From assembly GCA_945828175.1 (NCBI GenBank), contig CALZQD010000120.1, positions 1 to 5,819 of the forward strand: DNA of 5,819 nt. Reading direction: 5' to 3'. Under the pieces are notes generated by a model, which was not told where the DNA came from, did not search any database, and saw only the letters and a list, made by a program, of their open reading frames with translations. Shown here in pieces: positions 1 to 5,819 of this stretch (the first letter of the stretch is position 1; each line of letters starts with the position of its first letter). The translations under genes were made by a program, and so were the position numbers. The DNA is from an uncultured Bacteroidales bacterium. GTDB lineage: Bacteria; Bacteroidota; Bacteroidia; Bacteroidales; Muribaculaceae.

Positions 1-58
1 TCATCATATCGTTCGACATGACTGCGACAGAGTTATTATATGATGAGAAGTTTGACAT
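1..58 (-). CDS. Possible start of a leftward gene, cut by the window edge
   Basis: Read on the minus strand, an ATG at 58-56 opens a frame with no stop for 19 codons, MSNFSSYNNSVAVMSNDMM, to the edge of the window. A second in-frame ATG lies at 19-17. The case for a gene rests mainly on position: a TAnnTTTG promoter on the same strand (78-85) would start transcription about a dozen bases before this ATG, and the region is then divergent with metK. There is only a weak AGG a few bases before the ATG. Nineteen residues are too few to recognise a family, so no function is offered. The open frame could be chance, or the true start could lie further left. Confidence 0.35.
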   Translation of the reverse strand, partial: MSNFSSYNNSVAVMSNDMM

Positions 59-77
59 AAACCTGATGTTTTCGCTG

Positions 78-108
78 CAAAAGTATAACAATAAATTTGA
101 ATCTGCAA
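78..108 (-). promoter_or_regulatory. Leftward Bacteroidota-type promoter
   Basis: On the minus strand, TACTTTTG (85-78) matches the Bacteroidota -7 element TAnnTTTG exactly. A GTTG at 109-106, within a T-rich run, lies 20 bp upstream and serves as a -33 element (three of four bases of TTTG). Predicted transcription starts near 71 and runs left into the partial reading frame that begins at 58. The -33 match is weaker than in the two rightward promoters. Confidence 0.5.
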
Positions 109-120
109 CAAAAAAATCAA

Positions 121-154
121 ATTTCGGCAAAAATTGTCATTGTGCTGCCGAAAT
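121..154. repeat. 9-bp inverted repeat in divergent intergenic region
   Basis: ATTTCGGCA (121-129) is matched perfectly by TGCCGAAAT (146-154), with a 16-base spacer. It lies between the two divergent promoters, outside either predicted transcript, so a DNA-level role such as a regulator binding site is more plausible than an RNA hairpin. No regulator is identified. Confidence 0.5.
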
Positions 155-174
155 ACTCTTATATAAATAAGAGT
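155..174. repeat. 8-bp palindrome just upstream of the metK promoter
   Basis: ACTCTTAT (155-162) and ATAAGAGT (167-174) form a perfect 8-bp inverted repeat around a 4-base spacer. It directly abuts the preceding inverted repeat and ends 8 bases before the metK -33 element, with its centre about 55 bases upstream of the predicted start. That is a common place for a transcription factor to bind, but the A+T-rich composition makes a chance or purely structural palindrome possible. Confidence 0.45.
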
Positions 175-182
175 TAAAAAAT

Positions 183-213
183 TTTGACGTGCGGCGCGAT
201 TGTTGTAACTTTG
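183..213 (+). promoter_or_regulatory. metK promoter (Bacteroidota type)
   Basis: TTTG (183-186), a 19-bp spacer and TAACTTTG (206-213) match the Bacteroidota -33/-7 consensus for the primary sigma factor without a mismatch. Transcription should begin near 220, giving metK a leader of about 214 bases. That is long for this phylum and agrees with the riboswitch and terminator inside it. Confidence 0.8.
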
Positions 214-254
214 CGGGCGTTATCGGCGCCGGGGCCTCAGGGCCGCGAGCCGAC

Positions 255-305
255 AGTGGAAAAATTTGGCTGCTTGCAACCACTTGAAAAAATGCTAAAA
301 TCGCC
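255..305 (+). ncRNA. SAM-II-type riboswitch in the metK leader
   Basis: The segment has the layout of the short pseudoknotted SAM-II aptamer. Stem P1 pairs AGTGG (255-259) with CCACT (280-284). The loop carries an A/U-rich run, then TTTGGC (265-270), then the GCTTGCAA element (272-279). After P1 come an A-rich linker and TGCTAAAA (293-300). TTTGGC can pair with GCTAAA (294-299), closing the pseudoknot. From memory, the order matches the SAM-II crystal-structure RNA: the UUGCA before the 3' side of P1, the UGAUAAA-like linker and the GCUAAAA end. SAM-II is known from Alphaproteobacteria and Bacteroidota upstream of methionine and SAM genes, so metK is a fitting target. The tail reads AAAATCG where many SAM-II RNAs have AAAAAGG. 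The aptamer ends about 130 bases before the start codon, so control by hiding the ribosome site is unlikely; a terminator lies in between. The 3' limit is approximate. Confidence 0.8.
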
Positions 306-361
306 CGGCGGCGCGCCTCTCAGCGGTGCGGCCGACGGTACAAAAACAGGTTTTATCATGC

Positions 362-409
362 AATCATGGATTTGGCGGCGCGCAGGCCTCTGATTTCCAT
401 GATTTTTTT
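362..409 (+). terminator. Probable riboswitch-controlled intrinsic terminator before metK
   Basis: AATCATGGA (362-370) pairs perfectly with TCCATGATT (396-404), and the stem runs into seven consecutive T (403-409), the arrangement of an intrinsic terminator. It ends 24 bases before the metK ATG and about 100 bases after the SAM-II aptamer. The likely logic is that SAM-bound aptamer favours termination. Two points weaken it: the stem has only three G-C pairs, and the loop is long at 25 bases, although GGC (374-376) and GCC (386-388) could pair inside it. I did not find a convincing antiterminator. Confidence 0.6.
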
Positions 410-433
410 GATATCTAAACAAACAGCGAAAAA

Positions 434-1727
<1,294 letters not shown>

Positions 1728-1732
<5 letters not shown>

Positions 1733-1758
1733 TTGATAGCGAAAAAAACGTATCTTTG
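1728..1758 (+). promoter_or_regulatory. Promoter of the ppiD-like gene, overlapping the metK stop
   Basis: TTTG (1728-1731), 19 bp and TATCTTTG (1751-1758) match the Bacteroidota consensus exactly, with the same spacing as the metK promoter. The -33 element is made from the final Phe codon and TGA stop of metK. Transcription should start near 1765, leaving a leader of about 70 bases. From about 1796 that leader is very A-rich (runs such as AAACAAATAAAAATAC), as expected where ribosomes load without a Shine-Dalgarno sequence. No convincing terminator separates metK from this promoter, so read-through from metK is possible. Confidence 0.75.
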
Positions 1759-1834
1759 TGCGCTTAAATGCGCCCATTTCGCGCGCTCACACACCAATCA
1801 GAAACAAAAAACAAATAAAAATACAAAAATCTAA

Positions 1835-3931
1835 ATGGCAACCTTAGAAAAAATCAGAAGCAAGTCAGTGCTGCTGTTCGTAATCATCATCGTGGCATTG
1901 CTTGCATTTATCCTCGGCGACTTCCTCACATCGGGCCGCACCTATTTCGGCTCGGGAATGACTGTCGCTCAGGTTGGTGACAAGAAAGTGCAGTACACCG
2001 ACTATCAGGCCCGTCTCGAGCAGGCAAACCAGCAGATGCAGGCCCAGAACCAGAACGTCGACAACGATGAGCTGTCGCAGAACGTCATCAACAGCCTGCT
2101 CTTCGAAGAACTCCTCAAACAGGAATATCAGGACCTCGGCATCCGCGTCTCTGACAAAGAAATCTCCGAGGCAATGACCGGCGCGATGCCCCACCGCAAC
2201 GCCCAGCAGTTTATCTACACTGTTTCGCGTCAGCTAGGCCTCGAGAACCCCTCGGGCAAAGAGATCCTCGACCGCATCAACAATCCGGCAAAATATAACC
2301 TCCCCGTCGAGGCCGGCCAGCAGCTCAAGACCCTCTGGGCAGCCACCGAGGCCGACGTCGAGAACGCCATCCTCCAGGAGAAATTCTACCGTCTCGTAGG
2401 CGGCCTCTACACCGCCAACAACCTCGACGCCAAGAGCGTCTACGACGACAACGCCGCAACACGCCACATCTCTTACGTCTCTAAACCCGCCGCCACAGTG
2501 CCCGACACCGAGGCCGAGGTCAACGACGAAGACATCAAGGCACAGTGGGAGAAGAACAAAAACAACTACCGCATCGACGAAGAGCTCCGCGAAATCGACT
2601 ATATATATGTTGTAATCGAGCCCTCGCAGGACGACCTCCTCGCCGGACAGCAGGTTGTCGAGAACGCTCTCGCAGCCCTCAACTCGGGTGAAGGCCTCAA
2701 CGGCATCGACAGCGACTCGCGCTTCGTCGTCACCCGCGCCACCGCTCCGCTCGCCAAAATCTCTGACCCCCGCGTCAAGAGCTTCATTGACACCACCGCA
2801 GCAGGCACAGCTAAGATCATCCTCTCGCAGCGCGACAAATATACCCTCGCCAAGGTTCTCGGCGTTAGCAACGACGTCGACTCGATCAACGTATCGATGA
2901 TCGCCCTCGCATCGCCCGAGAAAGCCGACACCGTGATGACCGCCCTCGCCAACGGCGCCAAGTGGGCCGACTTCACCGACACTGACTTCTCGCAGGCTCA
3001 GGACAGCATCTGGACATCGCTCATCAGCGTCGACAACAAAGTCAAGAACGCCCTGCTCAACGCCGCAGTCGGCCAGCCCTTCGTGATGACCGACAGCATC
3101 AACGGCAACGTCTATTCGCAGATCTACCGCGTCAACACCCGCCGCGCTCCCGTCCCCGTCTATGACTACGCCGTCATCAACTACACCATCGATCCCTCGA
3201 ACGCAACCCTCGAGAAACTCTCTACCGACCTCCGCACATATGTTTCGGCCAACTCGTCGGCCGACGACTTCACAGCTAATGCCGCCGAAGCCGGCTTCAT
3301 GGTGCTCCCCGACCTTGTCGGCGCATCTCACCCCCACATCGCCAACATCAGCGATAGCCGCGGTGCCGTCAAATGGGTCATGGAAGGCAAGAAGGGTCAG
3401 GTTTCGCCCGTCATCCAGGACAACAAGCAGTCATATCTCATGGCCATCGCCATCAAAGACATCTATGACGGCGAATATCTCCCCTGGGATTGCTACCAGA
3501 TCAAAAACATGCTTCGTTCTCGCGCAATCACCGAGAAGAAGCTCGACAAACTCATGGCCGACTACAACGGCAAGGCTAAAGACCTCAACGGCTATGCCGC
3601 TGCCATGGAACTTCCCGTCGCTCAGGCCGACGTCATCTTCAGCTCGCCCCGCGTAGCTTCGATCGGCGTAGGCGAGAGCCTCCTCCAGGGCCAGATTGCC
3701 TCGGCTGCCGAGAAGAAACTCGTCGGTCCCGTCAAAGGCAACAACTCGCTCGTAGTCTTCGTCGTCGACTCAGTCTCTGACGAGAGCCGTCCCTACGACT
3801 TCGACGAATATGCCGGCACATTCAACCGCACGATGGGCATCGGTCTCTTCGATCCCTTCCCCCTCCTCGTCGGCAAAGATAACATCAAGAACAACTCGCT
3901 CAACTTCATCAATAGCGCAGTAGCAGAATAA
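1835..3931 (+). CDS. PpiD/SurA-like membrane-anchored periplasmic folding factor
   Basis: This 698-residue protein is built like PpiD: a short cytoplasmic start (MATLEKIRSK), one uncleaved membrane helix (about 11-31, SVLLFVIIIVALLAFILGDFL), then a long periplasmic part. Residues 43-115 resemble the SurA_N/PpiD N-terminal chaperone region, with the VAQVGDKKVQYTDYQARLEQ start and an 'INSLLFEELLKQEYQDLGIRVSDKEI' type helix pair (86-110). Two stretches read like worn parvulin (PpiC) domains: about 350-435 (INVSMIALASPEKADTVMTA...) and about 510-545, where GQVSPVIQDNKQSYLMAIAI resembles the end of a parvulin fold. I cannot find the conserved GG-x-LGW segment, so peptidyl-prolyl isomerase activity is doubtful; E. 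coli PpiD also works mainly as a chaperone. The likely role is helping proteins fold as they leave the Sec translocon towards the outer membrane. Database names would probably be 'peptidylprolyl isomerase' or 'SurA N-terminal domain protein'. The start is supported by the helix placement and the A-rich leader. Confidence 0.85.
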   Translation: MATLEKIRSKSVLLFVIIIVALLAFILGDFLTSGRTYFGSGMTVAQVGDKKVQYTDYQARLEQANQQMQAQNQNVDNDELSQNVINSLLFEELLKQEYQDLGIRVSDKEISEAMTGAMPHRNAQQFIYTVSRQLGLENPSGKEILDRINNPAKYNLPVEAGQQLKTLWAATEADVENAILQEKFYRLVGGLYTANNLDAKSVYDDNAATRHISYVSKPAATVPDTEAEVNDEDIKAQWEKNKNNYRIDEELREIDYIYVVIEPSQDDLLAGQQVVENALAALNSGEGLNGIDSDSRFVVTRATAPLAKISDPRVKSFIDTTAAGTAKIILSQRDKYTLAKVLGVSNDVDSINVSMIALASPEKADTVMTALANGAKWADFTDTDFSQAQDSIWTSLISVDNKVKNALLNAAVGQPFVMTDSINGNVYSQIYRVNTRRAPVPVYDYAVINYTIDPSNATLEKLSTDLRTYVSANSSADDFTANAAEAGFMVLPDLVGASHPHIANISDSRGAVKWVMEGKKGQVSPVIQDNKQSYLMAIAIKDIYDGEYLPWDCYQIKNMLRSRAITEKKLDKLMADYNGKAKDLNGYAAAMELPVAQADVIFSSPRVASIGVGESLLQGQIASAAEKKLVGPVKGNNSLVVFVVDSVSDESRPYDFDEYAGTFNRTMGIGLFDPFPLLVGKDNIKNNSLNFINSAVAE

Positions 3932-3962
3932 TTCAAATAATACCGTTCATATAAAATTAGGC

Positions 3963-3995
3963 GAGGCCGTGTCGTTGAGAGAACGACGCGGCCTC
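3963..3995. terminator. Hairpin between convergent genes, probable two-way terminator
   Basis: GAGGCCGTGTCGTT (3963-3976) pairs with AACGACGCGGCCTC (3982-3995) around a 5-base loop: 14 pairs, one of them G-U. It sits in the 98-base gap between the convergent ppiD-like gene (ending 3931) and the metallo-hydrolase gene (ending 4030). The minus-strand exit has a modest T-run (TAATTTTAT), while the plus-strand exit (TCTGCGTTATAC) has almost none. It therefore looks better as a terminator for the leftward unit; for the rightward unit it may act mainly as a 3' stability hairpin. Confidence 0.75.
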
Positions 3996-4029
3996 TCTGC
4001 GTTATACAATAATAGCTGTTTTAGCTGAT

Positions 4030-5046
4030 TTACTCCACCGGCCTGAGGATATACAGCCTTGATGATTTGAAGCGGGGGAGGGCCCAGAGGCGGAGCGAGT
4101 TGTCGGTCGGGGCGGCGTCGTCGGTGATGACGCTGACGTTGCGCTCGCGCAGGCGCTCGCTGACGGCCGCGAGGGCTATCTCGGGCGCGTTGTTGTCCTG
4201 GCTCAGATGACAAAGGTAGACCTCGCGGAGCGTCGGAGTCCAGATGTCGGCGAGGTAGCGGGCCGTCACCATGTTGTCGAGGTGGCCCGTGTCAGAGATG
4301 ATGCGCGCCTTGAGATACTCGGGATAGCGCCCGCGGCGCAGCATCTCGAGGTCATAGTCGCTCTCGATCATCAGATAGTTGGCCCGGCGCATGTAGTAGT
4401 CGGCGCGCTCGGTGATATAGCCCGTGTCGGTTGTGACGACAAAGGTCAGGTCCTCGGCCGTGATGGCGAAGCCGACGTTGTCGCTGCCGTCGTGCGAGGT
4501 CTCGAAGGCCGTGATGGTCATGCCGGCGACCTCGAAGGAGAATTCCTTGTAGATGGCGTGGTGGTAGTCTTTGATGCGGCGCGAGATGTTGTGGCGGCGC
4601 AGCAGGCCGTTTAGCGTCTTGGGCGTGCAGTAGAGCAGGGTCGAACTGCGGCGGCGCAGTAGCGAGTAGGCATATTTGACGTGGTCGCTGTGGTCGTGCG
4701 TCAGGATGATGCCCTTGACGCAGTCGATGTCGATGCCGTTGCGCAGCAGCTCGTCGGTGACATAGTTGTTGTCGACGCCCGCGTCGATGAGCACTCCGCC
4801 CTGGCGGGTGCCGATGTAGGCGCAGTTGCCGCTGCTGCCGCTGCCGAAAGAGATGAACTTCAGCTGTCGCCCCGGGTCGGCCGCGGCCGGGCTGACGGTC
4901 ATGGCGCCGGCGGCCTCGCGCGCCTCGGCGAGATGGCGGTGGCGCGTGATGATGTCGGCAGCGATGTCGCTGCGGTTGATGTCGATGTCGTCGAAGAGCG
5001 ACGGCAGTTCCTCGAGCTGACGGCTTATGCGGCGTGGCTGTTTCAT
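4030..5046 (-). CDS. YycJ-type metallo-beta-lactamase-fold hydrolase
   Basis: The 338-residue protein has the YycJ/WalJ layout of the metallo-beta-lactamase superfamily. FISFGSGSSGNCAYIG (64-79) leads to VLIDAG (85-90), then the metal-binding THDHSDH (116-122, the HxHxDH motif). Further likely ligands or active-site residues are His185 (TSHDG), Asp207 (TTDTG), His255 (TGHLDN) and His280 (LCHLSQDNN). The stretch ESDYDLEML...YPEYLKARI (228-249) is also typical. Related proteins are metal-dependent hydrolases, some reported as DNA exonucleases; the substrate here is unknown. The ATG at 5046-5044 overlaps the stop of the upstream methyltransferase gene as ATGA, which suggests coupled translation and supports this start. 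It leaves about 60 residues before the usual family start, charged and without recognisable motifs (MKQPRRISRQLEELPSLFDD...). An internal ATG at 4902 would give 290 residues, nearer the family norm. No signal peptide is seen, so a cytosolic location is likely. Confidence 0.88.
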   Translation of the reverse strand: MKQPRRISRQLEELPSLFDDIDINRSDIAADIITRHRHLAEAREAAGAMTVSPAAADPGRQLKFISFGSGSSGNCAYIGTRQGGVLIDAGVDNNYVTDELLRNGIDIDCVKGIILTHDHSDHVKYAYSLLRRRSSTLLYCTPKTLNGLLRRHNISRRIKDYHHAIYKEFSFEVAGMTITAFETSHDGSDNVGFAITAEDLTFVVTTDTGYITERADYYMRRANYLMIESDYDLEMLRRGRYPEYLKARIISDTGHLDNMVTARYLADIWTPTLREVYLCHLSQDNNAPEIALAAVSERLRERNVSVITDDAAPTDNSLRLWALPRFKSSRLYILRPVE

Positions 5047-5759
5047 GACGGGCTGTAGAGTAGGAAGATTGTCGGTATCTTGTCGTAGTTATACGACGTT
5101 TTCTTCCACTGCGCGAGTGGCCGCGTGACGATTGACTGCCGCGAGCAGGTGATGTCTGACGCGACGCAGAGGCGGAAGTCGCCCGGAAGCCGTTCGCAGA
5201 GGTCGGCGATGAGGCGGTTGTTGCGGTATGGTGTCTCGATGAAGATCTGAGTCTGGCGCTCGGCGGTGATGCGGTGCAGCATCTCTTTGAACTTGGCGCC
5301 GCGAGCCTTAGCGTCGACAGGCAGATAGCCGTTGAAAGCGAAGTTCTGGCCGTTGAAGCCCGAGCCCATCAGCGAGAGCAGTATGCTCGACGGACCGACG
5401 AGCGGCACCACTTCATAGCCGCGGCTCTGAGCCACGGCGACAAGATCGGCGCCCGGGTCGGCGACGGCGGGACAGCCGGCCTCGCTGACGACGCCTATGC
5501 TGTGGCCTTCGGACATCGGCGTGAGCATCGCCGCCACGTCGGCCGGGTCGGTGTGCTCGTTGAGCTCGACCATCGACAGCCTGTCGATGTCGATGCTGCG
5601 GTCGCAGGCTTTCAGGAATCTCCTCGCCGAGCGAAGATTCTCGACGACGAAATGGCTGATGCCGCGTATAAGTTCGATGTTATACGCCGGCAACACCCTC
5701 TCGACGGGCGAGTCGCCCATCGGCACCGGGAACAGATATAAGCGGGGTTTACTGTCCAT
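5043..5759 (-). CDS. RsmI-like SAM-dependent methyltransferase (tetrapyrrole methylase fold)
   Basis: This 238-residue protein belongs to the tetrapyrrole methylase superfamily, in the group containing RsmI (16S rRNA C1402 ribose methyltransferase). Family features appear in order: an N-terminal LYLFPVPMGDSPVERVLP (7-24; RsmI has LYVVPTPIGNL), VVENLRSARRFL (38-49), the SAM-site segment SEAGCPAVADPG (92-103; RsmI has SDAGTPLISDPG), VVPLVGPSSILLSLMGSGF (117-135), FNGYLP (142-147) and IFIETPYRNNRL (172-183; RsmI has IFYES). It is shorter than E. coli RsmI (286 residues) and ends without the C-terminal helical domain, and its N-terminal motif is modified. It may therefore be a Bacteroidota paralogue with another substrate rather than RsmI itself; I give no gene symbol. 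Its TGA overlaps the ATG of the metallo-hydrolase, so the two form an operon. Only 15 natural bases precede the ATG before adapter sequence begins, so its promoter is not visible. Confidence 0.85.
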   Translation of the reverse strand: MDSKPRLYLFPVPMGDSPVERVLPAYNIELIRGISHFVVENLRSARRFLKACDRSIDIDRLSMVELNEHTDPADVAAMLTPMSEGHSIGVVSEAGCPAVADPGADLVAVAQSRGYEVVPLVGPSSILLSLMGSGFNGQNFAFNGYLPVDAKARGAKFKEMLHRITAERQTQIFIETPYRNNRLIADLCERLPGDFRLCVASDITCSRQSIVTRPLAQWKKTSYNYDKIPTIFLLYSPS

Positions 5760-5774
5760 TCTATGCTTTTATGT

Positions 5775-5819
5775 CTGTCTCTTATACACATCTGACGCTG
5801 CCGACGATATGCAGTGTGT
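5775..5819. other. Sequencing adapter (Nextera read-through), not genomic
   Basis: The segment is CTGTCTCTTATACACATCT (5775-5793, transposase mosaic end), GACGCTGCCGACGA (5794-5807, read-1 adapter complement), TATGCAGT (5808-5815) and GTGT (5816-5819, start of the P5 complement). TATGCAGT is the reverse complement of ACTGCATA, which I recall as Illumina i5 index 506. The order is exactly that of an untrimmed Nextera library end, so the natural sequence stops at 5774. Confidence 0.98.

Noticed and set aside
214..307. CGGGCG (214-219) pairs with CGCCCG (302-307), and TTATC, GCAACC and GCTAAA elements recall the SAM-I (S-box) layout.
   Set aside because: The predicted transcript starts near 220, so the left arm would not be in the RNA, and the S-box P3 and P4 helices are missing. 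The compact SAM-II pseudoknot explains the same conserved elements better.
184..393. A 69-codon plus-strand frame in the metK leader, considered as a leader peptide.
   Set aside because: It has no usable ribosome site and its start codon would lie upstream of the predicted transcription start. The stretch is explained by riboswitch and terminator structure.
1759..1775. GCGC-TTAAAT-GCGC as a metK terminator.
   Set aside because: The stem has only four pairs, no T-run follows it, and it lies at the predicted transcription start of the next gene.
2234..3337. A 367-codon open frame antisense to the ppiD-like gene.
   Set aside because: It has the same biased composition (G, V, D repeats), no start context and no recognisable domain, while the plus-strand frame encodes a coherent membrane-anchored protein.
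5775..5793. The mosaic-end sequence could be read as the end of a Tn5-type transposon.
   Set aside because: It is followed exactly by Illumina adapter, index and P5 bases, so it is a library artefact rather than a natural insertion.

Overview
The window looks like the end of a metagenomic contig from a Bacteroidales bacterium. I lean towards Muribaculaceae (S24-7), but the family assignment is an inference. Three promoter-like sites fit the Bacteroidota pattern (TTG/TTTG, 19-20 bp, then TAnnTTTG). The start codons of metK and the ppiD-like gene follow A-rich leaders without Shine-Dalgarno sequences, which is typical of the phylum. The protein sequences also fit it.

Layout. Bases 1-58 hold the possible start of a leftward gene cut by the window edge, with a TAnnTTTG promoter behind it. 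Bases 59-433 are a divergent intergenic region. It contains two tandem inverted repeats, a strong rightward promoter (183-213), a SAM-II-type riboswitch (255-305) and a probable intrinsic terminator (362-409). This region leads into metK (434-1732), S-adenosylmethionine synthetase. A second promoter of the same spacing overlaps the metK stop codon and drives a 698-residue PpiD/SurA-like periplasmic folding factor (1835-3931). A 14-bp hairpin at 3963-3995 separates this rightward pair from a leftward two-gene unit. That unit is a short RsmI-like SAM-dependent methyltransferase (5759-5043), followed by a YycJ-type metallo-beta-lactamase-fold hydrolase (5046-4030). The two genes overlap by ATGA.

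How it works together. SAM made by MetK would bind the leader RNA of its own gene and lower metK transcription through the downstream terminator, a feedback loop. The ppiD-like gene has its own promoter, so it escapes this loop except for read-through. The methyltransferase uses SAM, but nothing in the window ties its expression to the riboswitch.

The last 45 bases (5775-5819) are not biological. They are Nextera read-through adapter: mosaic end, read-1 adapter, an 8-base i5 index and the first four bases of P5. Real sequence ends at 5774. I see no mobile element, tRNA, rRNA or CRISPR array, and no clearly new system. The most interesting biology is the metK leader.
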